A stretch of DNA of 30,577 nucleotides, from positions 1 to 30,577 of the forward strand of contig JAYPEX010000017.1 of NCBI GenBank assembly GCA_038125995.1, written 5' to 3'. Made by a program: the position numbers and the translations under genes. Below are positions 8,053-16,728 of this stretch, piece after piece (within the stretch, counting starts at the first letter, position 1; the number at the start of each line of letters is the position of its first letter). The notes under the pieces are model-generated. The model was not told the DNA's origin and searched no databases. It was given only the letters and a program-made list of their open reading frames with translations. The DNA is from MAG-120531 sp038125995. Lineage in GTDB: Bacteria; Bacteroidota; Bacteroidia; Flavobacteriales; Flavobacteriaceae.

Positions 8053-8963
8053 GCATGGTCGATATTACTCACAAAAAAAACAGTTTGCGAATTGCAACCG
8101 CGCAAGCCATTGTCAAAGTAGGAAGCCAAGACACTATTGATGCGATCAACAACAAACAAGTGCCTAAGGGAGATGTATTTGAAATGAGTAAAGCCGCTGG
8201 ATTATTAGGTGTGAAAAAAACTCCTGAATTACTCCCGGACTGTCATCCCTTACCAATTGAATACACTGGTTTTGAATATGAAATCAAGGGGCTTGAAATT
8301 AAAATCAAATGCACGGTGAAAACCATCTACAAAACAGGCGTCGAAGTTGAAGCCATGCACGGAGCATCGGTAGTGGCACTAAATATGTACGATATGCTCA
8401 AACCTATCGACAAACAGGTCAGCATTGAACAAATTAAACTGTTGTCTAAAAAGGGAGGGAAATCCGACATCCCCTCTATTCAAACCAATATCAATGCTGC
8501 TGTCATCGTATGCTCAGACTCCATCTCTGATGGAATAGGTGAAGACAAAGCAGGAAAAGCCTTGTGTGACATCCTCAAGTCTCAAGGAGTATCCATCAAC
8601 ATTTATGAAGTCATATCGGATGATAAAGAGGGAATTCAAACCAAAGCAAAAGACCTTTCTGCTGCTAGAATTCAACTAATTCTCTTCTGCGGAGGAACAG
8701 GAATTTCTCCCAGAGACCAAACACCCGACGCATTGATTCCTTTGTTAGACAAACGTTTGGTAGGAGTTGAAGAAGCTATGAGATCCTATGGCCAAGAGCG
8801 CACACCAGTAGCGATGTTTTCGAGATCCATTGCAGGATTGGTCGGAACGAGTATCGTACTAGCCTTACCAGGCTCTACCAAAGGGGCTACCGAATCTCTA
8901 GCGGCTGTTTTTCCAACACTTCTTCATCTTTTTGATGTTGTAAAAGGCAAAAAACATTCATGA
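8034..8963 (+). CDS. moaCB: Fused MoaC-MoaB/MogA protein
   Basis: Bifunctional Moco protein of 309 residues. The N-terminal half (about 1-150) is MoaC, cyclic pyranopterin monophosphate synthase, with KGDVFEMSKAAGLLGVKKT, the CHPL histidine segment and VEVEAMHGASVVALNMYDM. The C-terminal half (about 157-305) is a MogA/MoaB domain that adenylylates molybdopterin, with AVIVCSDSISDG, GGTGISPRDQTPDA and LPGSTKGATE. The fusion is a known arrangement in Bacteroidetes. ATG at 8034 overlaps moaE by 19 bases; an in-frame ATG at 8055 gives MVDITHK, close to the conserved MoaC start, and avoids the overlap. The longer form is reported, but the 8055 start is equally credible. The stop overlaps moaA as ATGA. 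Confidence 0.94.
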   Translation: MERKQLSMVDITHKKNSLRIATAQAIVKVGSQDTIDAINNKQVPKGDVFEMSKAAGLLGVKKTPELLPDCHPLPIEYTGFEYEIKGLEIKIKCTVKTIYKTGVEVEAMHGASVVALNMYDMLKPIDKQVSIEQIKLLSKKGGKSDIPSIQTNINAAVIVCSDSISDGIGEDKAGKALCDILKSQGVSINIYEVISDDKEGIQTKAKDLSAARIQLILFCGGTGISPRDQTPDALIPLLDKRLVGVEEAMRSYGQERTPVAMFSRSIAGLVGTSIVLALPGSTKGATESLAAVFPTLLHLFDVVKGKKHS

Positions 8964-9967
8964 ATACCACAACTGACCTATTAAAAGACAACTTTGGAAG
9001 GCATCACAACTATTTGCGGATTTCCCTAACCGAAAAATGCAACTTAAGATGTACCTATTGCATGCCTGCAGAGGGGGTGGCGCTCTCACCAGCCCCTTCA
9101 CTGATGACGGCTGATGAAATCTATGAAATTGCGAAGGTATTTGTTTCGAATGGCGTGGATAAAATTCGATTGACAGGAGGTGAACCATTAGTTCGAAAAG
9201 ATTTTTCTGAAATTCTTCAGAAGCTTTCAACCCTAGGAGTTTCAATAGCAATCACCACCAATGCTGTGAATATCGGTCGCTACATTCCAGTGCTAAAAAA
9301 ATCAAAAGTGTCCATTATTAATGTGAGTTTGGACACCTTAAAGCCGGATCGTTTTCACGCCATGACGCTGAAACCTAATTTTGAAAAAGTATGGAACAAT
9401 CTTTATCGACTAATTGACGAAGGTTTTCATGTGAAATTAAACGTCGTCTTACTCAAAGGAACGAACGATACTGAACTCATCGACTTTATCGAGCTAACCA
9501 AAAAGCTTCCTTTATCGATCCGCTTTATTGAATTCATGCCTTTTGACGGAAACAAATGGGATCGTTCAAAAACAGTAAGCTTGAGTGAAATCAATGAAAT
9601 CGTTAGTAGTCATTATTCCTCAGATCAAATTCAAAAACTAGAAGACGCCCCAAATGACACTGCAAAAAACTATAAGATCAAAGACTACAAAGGTTCTTTT
9701 GCAATCATCAGTACGGTGACCAATCCCTTCTGTGATTCCTGTAATCGCTTGCGATTAACTGCCAATGGTAAATTGAGAAATTGCCTGTTTTCAGAAAAAG
9801 AATCCGATCTCTTAACCACATACAGAAGTGGTGCCCCTGTGGAACCCATCATCAAAAAAGCAGTTATTGATAAAGCTGCAGTCAGAGCAGGACTCGACAC
9901 TTCTGAAAAGTTTGAAGATCCAGATCATCACAAAAAAAATCGATCGATGATTACAATTGGCGGGTGA
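8960..9967 (+). CDS. moaA: GTP 3',8-cyclase MoaA
   Basis: Radical-SAM enzyme that rearranges GTP in the first step of Moco synthesis. Its 335 residues are full length. The SAM-binding cluster is CNLRCTYC (near residues 28-35) and the substrate-binding C-terminal cluster is NPFCDSC with a third cysteine in LRNCLF (near 255-275). LTGGEPLVRKDF near 73 binds SAM. The protein ends in ITIGG, the conserved di-glycine tail that enters the active site. It is the last gene of the operon; its 3' end overlaps the convergent mocA-like gene by 17 bases, so no dedicated terminator fits between them. Confidence 0.96.
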   Translation: MNTTTDLLKDNFGRHHNYLRISLTEKCNLRCTYCMPAEGVALSPAPSLMTADEIYEIAKVFVSNGVDKIRLTGGEPLVRKDFSEILQKLSTLGVSIAITTNAVNIGRYIPVLKKSKVSIINVSLDTLKPDRFHAMTLKPNFEKVWNNLYRLIDEGFHVKLNVVLLKGTNDTELIDFIELTKKLPLSIRFIEFMPFDGNKWDRSKTVSLSEINEIVSSHYSSDQIQKLEDAPNDTAKNYKIKDYKGSFAIISTVTNPFCDSCNRLRLTANGKLRNCLFSEKESDLLTTYRSGAPVEPIIKKAVIDKAAVRAGLDTSEKFEDPDHHKKNRSMITIGG

Positions 9968-10553
9968 GTTTTTTTAGCAGCTCATACATTTCTGGAGTAT
10001 CCATATCAACTAATTTTTCACCTCCAGAGATCACACCAACCTTTTGGGGATGTGCATGAACAATTTCTTTAGCTCCAGTATCTCCTTTTAATTGACTCAA
10101 GGCTTCCAAGTAGTGTTTATCAAAAAGGGCCGGCACACCGCGCCATCCTTTATCAGATTCTGAAACGATAATTTGTTGTTGTCCTTTTTGATAAAGTGCT
10201 AAAATAGCATTGAGATATGAGGTGTCAACCAATGGCTGATCAATTGTAGTAATGAGAATGCCGTCGACCCATTGTTCTTGAGATCGGATACTTTTTACTC
10301 CAAAAGCTATGGAAGTACTCATACCCTCCTCCCATTGAGGATTTGTACAAATGCATACTTCCCTGTTTTTTACAATAGGAGCAATGGTGTCTGCAAAGGC
10401 CCCTAACACCACATAAACTTTTTGCCCGGTAGCTTTTAAAGCTTGTATTCTTGAAACAATTAAAGGTTCTTGGTTCCAAGCAAGCAAAGCTTTAGAGGTA
10501 CCCATTCGTGATGAGGATCCCGCAGCTAATAACAGAATGGGGATGTTAGGCAT
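9951..10553 (-). CDS. mocA: MocA-like molybdenum cofactor cytidylyltransferase
   Basis: Nucleotidyltransferase of 200 residues. The N-terminal LLLAAGSSSRMGTSKALL (about 7-24) is the NTP-binding loop shared by MobA and MocA. TTIDQPLVDTSYL near residue 107 holds the metal-binding aspartate, and GWRGVPALFDKHYLEAL with KGDTGAKEI completes the MocA pattern. It would attach CMP to Moco, giving the cytosine dinucleotide used by xanthine-oxidase-family enzymes such as the oxidoreductase at 1971-4687. It overlaps the upstream xdhC-like gene by eight bases on the same strand, so the two are co-translated. MocA is preferred over the guanylyltransferase MobA because of these sequence features and the context. 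Confidence 0.88.
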   Translation of the reverse strand: MPNIPILLLAAGSSSRMGTSKALLAWNQEPLIVSRIQALKATGQKVYVVLGAFADTIAPIVKNREVCICTNPQWEEGMSTSIAFGVKSIRSQEQWVDGILITTIDQPLVDTSYLNAILALYQKGQQQIIVSESDKGWRGVPALFDKHYLEALSQLKGDTGAKEIVHAHPQKVGVISGGEKLVDMDTPEMYELLKKLTRQL

Positions 10554-11556
10554 GAATGGTTCCTGATTTATCTTTTAAAACAATAGGGTCTTGATTTCTT
10601 ACAACTGAAAGGATTTCAGCGATGATCGAAATGGCAATTTCTTGTGGTGATTCCGCACCAATATTAATTCCTGCGGGGCCCCGTAGTTGTTCGATGAACT
10701 CAAGATCGATTTCTGGGTGATACTCTAAAAACTGATCGATTAAGCGCTCTCTGCGGCGCTTGGGTCCTAGAAGCCCAAAATAGGCCGGATAACAATTTTT
10801 TAAAGCAGCTAAATACTGAACGTCTTTATTAAAACTATGGGTCATTAAAACAATCGCCGTATGCTCATCTATTTTGGAGGTATCGATAGCATTGTAAAGA
10901 GGCGTCAGTAGCTGATCTGCTCCTGTAAAATACTCGAGGGTCTTTTGTTCATCGGCAGCAGCCATTACACTTACCTTCCAACCAATTTGAGCAGCAGCCT
11001 TACAGAGTTGAGCCGCATCGTGTTCGGCACCAATAATTAGCAAGTGAAATATTGGAGGCAAACACTGTTCAAACACTGGGTGACGCTCATTTAGTTGTAA
11101 TGAATCATCAAAACTATAAGTCTTTTGATGGAATTCAAGACGCGATCCTATTCCCTCAAATAATCCAAATTGTTTTTGGTAATAAGATTTAATTGTCATT
11201 GGTAATCGAGCTTCCAGTGCATGATTGAATTCACTTACCAATGCATCAGATACTTGAAAAGGTTCTAAAAGCACGTAAATGATTCCCTCACACCCCAATC
11301 GAAGGGTCCCGTCGTAAGTCATCATTTTGGGCTTGTCATCTTTAAAAACAGATTGTGTTTGAAAGTGTACTTCCTTCTCCACACAGCCTCCACTTACGGC
11401 CCCAACAGCAACACCTTTTTCATTTAAAAGCATGCGAACACCGGGTCTTCGATAGGAGGAACCCTCTAAAGCAACCACTGTAGCCAAAACAGATTTTATT
11501 CCATCATTTTGCCACTTTTGAGCCTGTTCTACAATCGTTTTAAATTCGTGTGTCAT
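10546..11556 (-). CDS. XdhC/CoxI-family molybdenum enzyme maturation protein
   Basis: Protein of 336 residues with the XdhC architecture. The N-terminal XdhC/CoxI domain contains VVALEGSSYRRPGVRMLL near residue 28 and GAVSGGCVEKEV near 53. The C-terminal Rossmann domain contains LLIIGAEHDAAQLCKAA near 173, VLMTHSFNKDVQYL, FGLLGPKRRR near 260 and RGPAGINIGAESPQEIAISI near 290-309. Members bind the mature cofactor, help add the terminal sulfido ligand and deliver it to xanthine-oxidase-family enzymes. Together with the MocA-like protein it forms a two-gene maturation unit for the Ior-type enzyme. The spacer to the divergent gene at 11629 is 72 bases and may hold promoters; the best box, TAAAATTG at 11580-11587 on the minus strand, has one mismatch. 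Confidence 0.92.
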   Translation of the reverse strand: MTHEFKTIVEQAQKWQNDGIKSVLATVVALEGSSYRRPGVRMLLNEKGVAVGAVSGGCVEKEVHFQTQSVFKDDKPKMMTYDGTLRLGCEGIIYVLLEPFQVSDALVSEFNHALEARLPMTIKSYYQKQFGLFEGIGSRLEFHQKTYSFDDSLQLNERHPVFEQCLPPIFHLLIIGAEHDAAQLCKAAAQIGWKVSVMAAADEQKTLEYFTGADQLLTPLYNAIDTSKIDEHTAIVLMTHSFNKDVQYLAALKNCYPAYFGLLGPKRRRERLIDQFLEYHPEIDLEFIEQLRGPAGINIGAESPQEIAISIIAEILSVVRNQDPIVLKDKSGTIHA

Positions 11557-11628
11557 CGTATGTAATTTCTATAAAATTACAATTTTATTCCATGTAGGAC
11601 TAATGAATGGATTTGATATATTTAACCA

Positions 11629-12039
11629 ATGGAAACGAATCTAAAAAAACACCTTCTTATGAATAAATGGCATCGGCATTGGTGGATCCCCTTGTTCATT
11701 GGAACGATGATTTACCTCTTATTTAGATCCGAATCCCTTTTATACAATCGACTGATTGGAACTGTGTTTCATCCGATCGCAACTCCAGAATCAGTCCTGC
11801 AACAACTAATTGTCTATTCCTTACCTGATGGACTATGGGCCCTATCCTACACCATGCTCATTTTAAAGATTAGAGGTAAAAGAGATCGAGCCAGCTTAAT
11901 TTGGTCGATGATCATACCTGTGATAGGAATCTGTTCTGAAATTGCTCAGTTCTATTTCATAATCCCGGGAACTTTCGATATATTTGATTTGGTGATGTAC
12001 ATCAGCTTACCATTAATTGCAATTATTTTTAGTAAATGA
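11629..12039 (+). CDS. VanZ-like small membrane protein, function unknown
   Basis: Hydrophobic protein of 136 residues with about four membrane segments, beginning after a basic stretch with KHLLMNKWHRHWW. The pattern GTFDIFDLVMYISLPLIAIIF at the C-terminus resembles the last helix region of VanZ-like proteins (acidic loop then helix), but I cannot confirm membership. The first ATG is reported. An alternative in-frame ATG at 11659 would give MNKWHRHWW and leaves room for the TATATTTA box at 11617-11624, so it may be the true start. The stop overlaps the next gene as ATGA, linking it to the OB-fold and formylglycine-enzyme genes. No function is proposed. Confidence 0.75.
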   Translation: METNLKKHLLMNKWHRHWWIPLFIGTMIYLLFRSESLLYNRLIGTVFHPIATPESVLQQLIVYSLPDGLWALSYTMLILKIRGKRDRASLIWSMIIPVIGICSEIAQFYFIIPGTFDIFDLVMYISLPLIAIIFSK

Positions 12040-12434
12040 AAAATTCTCTATCCGGACTCGCACTTCTATTTTTTATCGTCATAGCTTTTGGAAGCGTCGA
12101 TGAAGCTCCAAAAATTACTACTGAAACTACAGCAAGTGTAGAAATTACCGCAGCGCAACTATACCAAGAGTATCAAGCCAATGAAATAGCTGCCGATGAG
12201 AAGTACAAAGATCAAATTATTCAAGTCAGTGGCCGCATAAGAGACATAGGAAACGACCTAATGGACAATCCCTACATCACCCTAGTAGGAGATCCATATT
12301 TCGGTGATGTTCAATGTTATTTTTCAGAGAAATCCATAGTAGCTAGTTTATCTAAAGGACAACAAATTACTGTTATGGGTATTTGTGACGGTCTCATGAT
12401 GAATGTGTTGCTCAATGATTGTATCATCAAATAA
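12036..12434 (+). CDS. Exported OB-fold (tRNA_anti-like) protein
   Basis: Protein of 132 residues with an N-terminal signal sequence (LSGLALLFFIVIAFGS, residues 5-20), so it is predicted exported or membrane-tethered. The remainder reads as a small OB-fold of the tRNA_anti-like type (PF12869): LYQEYQANEIAADEKYKD, then IIQVSGRIRDIG, then the sheet-rich PYITLVGD and QQITVMGICDG. Despite the family name, these proteins are not known to bind tRNA when exported. It is overlapped by the VanZ-like gene (ATGA) and overlaps the formylglycine enzyme (TAATG), so it is locked between them in one transcript. Confidence 0.78.
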   Translation: MKNSLSGLALLFFIVIAFGSVDEAPKITTETTASVEITAAQLYQEYQANEIAADEKYKDQIIQVSGRIRDIGNDLMDNPYITLVGDPYFGDVQCYFSEKSIVASLSKGQQITVMGICDGLMMNVLLNDCIIK

Positions 12435-13477
12435 TGATCCGCTCCAAAAGAATTTTTAAACTTTTGATCGCTGGATTGGTAGGAATCAGCACGATACAAT
12501 GTGCGACCAATCCATCAACTCCAAATACAAAAGCTGATACTTCAACTATGGTCTTCATACCCGGTGGCACCTATACCATGGGAGGACGATCGAACCAAGC
12601 TGAGGTTGATGAATTTCCAAGGCATCAAGTACGTGTCTCGTCCTTTTATATGGATGCTACGGAAGTGACTAATCGCGAATTCAAAGTATTTGTCGATGCC
12701 AGTGGATACATCACTACTGCTGAAAAGGATATCGATTGGGAAGCGATGAAGAAAACCATTCCAAAAGGAACTCCTCAACCTGATCCCTCCGTTTTAAAAG
12801 CAGGTTCCTTGGTCTTTGCTCCTACCGATCATCCTGTTGATTTAAGAGATTATTCCCAGTGGTGGGAATGGACTCATGGCGCCGATTGGAAACATCCAGA
12901 AGGACCTGATAGTTCCATCGAAGACCGAATGGACCACCCCGTTGTTCACATCTCTTGGGACGATGCCAATGCTTATGCCCAATGGGCTGGCAAACGACTT
13001 CCTACAGAGGCTGAATGGGAATGGGCCGCTTCTGGACCTAATACTGACAATAAATATCCCTGGGGCAATACTCCCATTGAAGAAGCAACTGATAAAGCTA
13101 ACTTTTGGCAGGGTATTTTTCCTTATAAAAATGAACTATTGGATGGTTATAATACCACTGCTCCAGTTAAAAGTTATCCCGCAAATGGATACGGTTTATT
13201 CGATATGGCTGGAAATGTATGGGAATGGACCCAAGATCGATACGACATCGACAGTTATCAAAACTTTGCTGATCAAGGAGTGGTAAAAGACCCCGAATGT
13301 ACCACAACCTATAACGATCCAAGAGAACCCTATTCTCCTAACCACGTGATTCGTGGTGGCTCATTTCTATGCAATGAAAGTTATTGTTCTGGCTATCGGG
13401 TGAGCAGAAGAATGCGTTCTAGCAGAGATTCTAGTTTTGCCCATACCGGTTTTCGATGTGTGGTTGATACTGATTAA
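12434..13477 (+). CDS. Formylglycine-generating enzyme (sulfatase-modifying factor), lipoprotein
   Basis: SUMF1/FGE-fold oxidase of 347 residues, predicted to convert the cysteine of C-x-P-S-R motifs in sulfatases to formylglycine. The start chosen is ATG 12434, which overlaps the upstream TAA as TAATG and gives a lipoprotein leader with lipobox TIQC (C23); a longer frame from 12419 is less likely. FIPGGTYTMGG opens the domain, HPVVHISWDDANAYAQWAG and LPTEAEWEWAA are in the centre, and AGNVWEWTQD follows. The C-terminus has RGGSFLC-N-E-S-Y-C with C313 and C318 spaced like the two active-site cysteines of true FGEs, then HTGFRC. Many SUMF1-fold proteins lack these cysteines, so this is a likely active FGE. 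It sits beside four Cys-type sulfatases, its probable clients. Confidence 0.9.
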   Translation: MIRSKRIFKLLIAGLVGISTIQCATNPSTPNTKADTSTMVFIPGGTYTMGGRSNQAEVDEFPRHQVRVSSFYMDATEVTNREFKVFVDASGYITTAEKDIDWEAMKKTIPKGTPQPDPSVLKAGSLVFAPTDHPVDLRDYSQWWEWTHGADWKHPEGPDSSIEDRMDHPVVHISWDDANAYAQWAGKRLPTEAEWEWAASGPNTDNKYPWGNTPIEEATDKANFWQGIFPYKNELLDGYNTTAPVKSYPANGYGLFDMAGNVWEWTQDRYDIDSYQNFADQGVVKDPECTTTYNDPREPYSPNHVIRGGSFLCNESYCSGYRVSRRMRSSRDSSFAHTGFRCVVDTD

Positions 13478-15165
13478 TACTTCAAGTATTTGATACTCGG
13501 CTCATATCCTATTCGATGCGTATTCACGATTAGCACCTCTCCTTTATTTAAAGATATCGGGTGTCCTGTATACACCTTCCACGGCTTGGGAACTTTCATC
13601 TCTTTTGGAGCATTGGGCTTCCCCATAATGGTATAAAAATCCCAAGATTGTATTGGATGTACAACAGAATCCAAAACAGCTGTTTTTTGAATGCGATACC
13701 CGATAGAAGCACCAGGAGTTTCGCAGCTTAGAGTTGCTTGACCCTGCTTCAAGGTAATTTTGGCTTCTGCAGTAACTGGCGCAGTATCGTTGCCATTCCA
13801 CCACTGCTGAACCATTTCAATTTCAGATTGATCGGAACGATCTCCCACTTGAGTTAACCAATCAAATAAAACTGATTTCAATTCTTCTTTCTTGGTCTGA
13901 TAGTTGGGATCATTGGCCAAATTATGAACTTCATCTGTGTCTTTTTGGGTGTAGTACAATTCCTCAATTGGCTTCTTGTCAGCAAACCAATCCAATAAAT
14001 AAGGATTGCTTATGAGATTGTTTTCTCTTCGTTCTAGAATTTCTCTCATGGTACGAATCCCTTTGCGGTACCCTAAATCCATATACTTTGGTTTGTGAGG
14101 CTCAAAATTGTAAACATATCTAAAATTTCCATCGCTTACCGATCGTATGCGATCGTATTTCTCATCAAAACGATCACTTGACGCAAATACATACTTATTT
14201 TGAATCTTGGATGAATAGGCTCCTAAAAAGGCTTTTCCGTGCATATACTCAGGAGGGTTAATTCCAGCTATGGATACAACAGAGGGTGCCAAATCAACCG
14301 CTGAAATGAGATCGTTATTGATCGTTCCAGCATGTTGCCCCTTTGGATATTTAACAATCAAGGGGATATGGGTTCCTCGCTCTAAAACAGCACGTTTGGT
14401 CCAGGGCATCATCCCTCCGTGATCGCTAAAAAAGAAAATAAACGAATCTTCATAAACTCCATCTTCCTTTAATTGTGCAATAAGCGCTCCAACTTGAGTG
14501 TCCATTTCTTCAACTCTCGTATAAAGCAATGCCAGATCCTTTCGGGTGATTTCAGTATCTTCAAAATACATAGGAACCTGCATTTTCCGAGGGTCATAAC
14601 CAATTGAATCCTGTTGTCTCATCATCTGTGATTCATGAGTTCTTGCAAAATTAAATACTGAGAAAAAAGGTTGATCCTTTTCTCTATTGCGATAACTAGC
14701 AGCAGGACTACTCGCATCCCAAACCGTTACTGGTTCTTCGAATTGATAATCTTCTTTGTGATTATTTGAGGTATAGTAGCCTTCTTTTCTCAAAAATTCT
14801 GGAAACGCTTTTACTTCTTCAGGCAAGACAGCCCAATAATCAGGAAGCCCTTCTGGTTTGAATTTTGGATCCACACTTCTAGTTCGCATATGCTGCGTTC
14901 CGATTGTAATTTGATGCATCCCTGTAATCATCGAGGACCTACTGGGGGCACAAACTCCTGCAGTGGTATAGACTCGTGTATAGCGAACCGACTGCGAACT
15001 CAACGCATCAATATTGGGAGTTCTAATAATTGGATCTCCATAAGAACCCATATAAGGGGAGATATCTTCACAAACAATCCAAATGATGTTTGGAGGGTTG
15101 GGTGTTGATTGTGCATTAAGCAAAAAAGAAACTAATATAGTGACAACAAAAAAAAAGGATTTCAT
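13474..15165 (-). CDS. Exported S1-family sulfatase with C-terminal CHB_HEX-like domain
   Basis: Sulfatase of 563 residues with a Sec signal (MKSFFFVVTILVSFLLNAQS) and no lipobox, so probably soluble in the periplasm or secreted. The modification motif is CAPSR with C72. The N-terminal metal site reads CEDISPYMGSYGD, with Glu-Asp in place of the usual Asp-Asp, and FFFSDHGG supplies the later metal ligands. RTPNIDALSSQSVRYTRVY is typical of S1 enzymes. Residues from about 465 to the end (ITLKQGQATLSCETPGASIGYRI region) resemble a chitobiase/hexosaminidase C-terminal accessory domain. The stop overlaps the FGE stop by four bases in convergent orientation. It is divergent from the next sulfatase across 93 bases. 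The substrate is not readable; some relatives act on N- or O-sulfated sugars. Confidence 0.92.
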   Translation of the reverse strand: MKSFFFVVTILVSFLLNAQSTPNPPNIIWIVCEDISPYMGSYGDPIIRTPNIDALSSQSVRYTRVYTTAGVCAPSRSSMITGMHQITIGTQHMRTRSVDPKFKPEGLPDYWAVLPEEVKAFPEFLRKEGYYTSNNHKEDYQFEEPVTVWDASSPAASYRNREKDQPFFSVFNFARTHESQMMRQQDSIGYDPRKMQVPMYFEDTEITRKDLALLYTRVEEMDTQVGALIAQLKEDGVYEDSFIFFFSDHGGMMPWTKRAVLERGTHIPLIVKYPKGQHAGTINNDLISAVDLAPSVVSIAGINPPEYMHGKAFLGAYSSKIQNKYVFASSDRFDEKYDRIRSVSDGNFRYVYNFEPHKPKYMDLGYRKGIRTMREILERRENNLISNPYLLDWFADKKPIEELYYTQKDTDEVHNLANDPNYQTKKEELKSVLFDWLTQVGDRSDQSEIEMVQQWWNGNDTAPVTAEAKITLKQGQATLSCETPGASIGYRIQKTAVLDSVVHPIQSWDFYTIMGKPNAPKEMKVPKPWKVYTGHPISLNKGEVLIVNTHRIGYEPSIKYLKY

Positions 15166-15258
15166 AAGTTGAAGTAGTGTTTAATCTCACTGAATTTAGG
15201 AAAAATAGAGATATATTAAAAACTATAATGTATATTTAACACATTGACATCCTCAATT

Positions 15259-16716
15259 ATGTATTTGAAATCCATCAACGTTTCTTTTTTATTTGCAACA
15301 ATCCTTTTCACTTCTCTTAGTTGCAATAAACCTAAAGTAGATACCCCTGAGAAACAACTTAACTTCATTATTATTTTTGCGGATGATTTGGGATATGGAG
15401 ACTTGAGTAGTTTTGGTCATCCAAGCATTATGACTCCAAATTTAGATCGTATGGCCATGGAAGGTCAAAAATGGACTAATTTTTATGTGGGTGCCTCTGT
15501 TTGCACACCGAGCAGAGCTGCATTAATTACAGGTCGGCTACCAATCAGAAACGGAATGATGGGAAAAAAGGAACGTGTGTTTCATCCTGATTCTCAAAAT
15601 GGTTTACCTAGCGATGAAATTACGATTGCAGAACAATTAAAAAAAGCTAACTACACTACTTATATGGTTGGAAAATGGCATTTAGGTCATCGCGAATCGT
15701 TTTTACCAACTCAACATGGTTTTGATTTTTATTACGGCATTCCCTATTCCAATGATATGGATCTTACACGTCAACTAAACTCCTATATGGATTACTGGGA
15801 ACTATGGACTGAAAATTATGAAAGCCTAAAAAATCAAGATTTTAACGTTCCTATGATGAGTGGAACTCAAATACTCCATCGCCCTGCTGATCAACAAAAT
15901 CTTGTTAAAACATATACAGATCAGGCAATAGAAATTATTGAAAATCAAAAAAATCAGGACAAGCCCTTTTTTCTATATCTAGCCCATAATCTACCCCATG
16001 TTCCACTATTTGCTTCTGATGATTTTAAAGGCACAAGTAAGCGAGGTTTATATGGAGATGCTGTTGAGGAAATTGATTTTAATATTGGTAGAATTATTCA
16101 AGTATTAAAAGATACACAGCAGGATCAAAATACAATTGTTGTATTTACCTCTGATAATGGACCTTGGTTACCAACAAAGATTTCTGGAGGATCTGCTGGG
16201 CTTTTAAAAAATGGAAAGGGTACTACCTGGGAGGGCGGAATGCGGGAACCCACTATATTTTGGGGTCCTTCCCATATAGTGCCAGGAATTGTAACAGATA
16301 TGGGAACCACAATGGATCTATTTGCTACTTTTAGCTCGATTGCAGGTATAGAAATGCCAGCAGATCGTGAAATGGATGGAGTTGATTTATCTCCGGTTCT
16401 CTTCAAACATGAGAAAGGCCCAAGAAATGAAGTCTATTACTATAGAGAACGTGAATTGTATGCGATTCGAGTAGGTTCCTACAAAGCACATTTTATTACA
16501 AAAGGAGGCTACGGAGAAACTCCAAAACAATATCATAATCCACCATTACTTTATAATATTGATCAAGATCCCTCAGAACAATTTAACATTGCAAAAGAAA
16601 ACCCAAAAATCATTGAATATATAAACAATGTGGTAAAAAAACATCAATCAAAATTAAAATCTGATCCCGATCTTTTGGATCAACGTGATGCAAGATTTCG
16701 AACCTCTTTAAAATAA
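15259..16716 (+). CDS. S1-family sulfatase lipoprotein (arylsulfatase-like)
   Basis: Sulfatase of 485 residues. A TTG at 15244 can extend the frame by five codons, but the ATG at 15259 gives a clean lipoprotein leader (FTSLSC, C22), so it is preferred. The metal site is FADDLGYGD, the modification motif CTPSR has C82, and VGKWHLGH and FTSDNG are in the expected order. This is the arrangement of classical arylsulfatase A-like enzymes, here probably attacking a sulfated sugar. It begins a plus-strand run with the sulfatase at 16729 (12-base spacing) and the esterase at 18454. A TATATTTA box at 15231-15238, one mismatch from the -7 consensus, is a possible promoter. Confidence 0.93.
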   Translation: MYLKSINVSFLFATILFTSLSCNKPKVDTPEKQLNFIIIFADDLGYGDLSSFGHPSIMTPNLDRMAMEGQKWTNFYVGASVCTPSRAALITGRLPIRNGMMGKKERVFHPDSQNGLPSDEITIAEQLKKANYTTYMVGKWHLGHRESFLPTQHGFDFYYGIPYSNDMDLTRQLNSYMDYWELWTENYESLKNQDFNVPMMSGTQILHRPADQQNLVKTYTDQAIEIIENQKNQDKPFFLYLAHNLPHVPLFASDDFKGTSKRGLYGDAVEEIDFNIGRIIQVLKDTQQDQNTIVVFTSDNGPWLPTKISGGSAGLLKNGKGTTWEGGMREPTIFWGPSHIVPGIVTDMGTTMDLFATFSSIAGIEMPADREMDGVDLSPVLFKHEKGPRNEVYYYRERELYAIRVGSYKAHFITKGGYGETPKQYHNPPLLYNIDQDPSEQFNIAKENPKIIEYINNVVKKHQSKLKSDPDLLDQRDARFRTSLK

Positions 16717-16728
16717 ATAACAAACCAA

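Noticed and set aside
12036..12434. RNA-binding role for the OB-fold protein suggested by its family name
   Set aside because: The protein has an export signal and an envelope-linked context; the tRNA_anti-like label describes fold only.
12876..13286. 136-codon plus-strand frame inside the formylglycine-enzyme gene
   Set aside because: It is an alternative frame of a gene with intact catalytic motifs and shows no protein-like pattern of its own.
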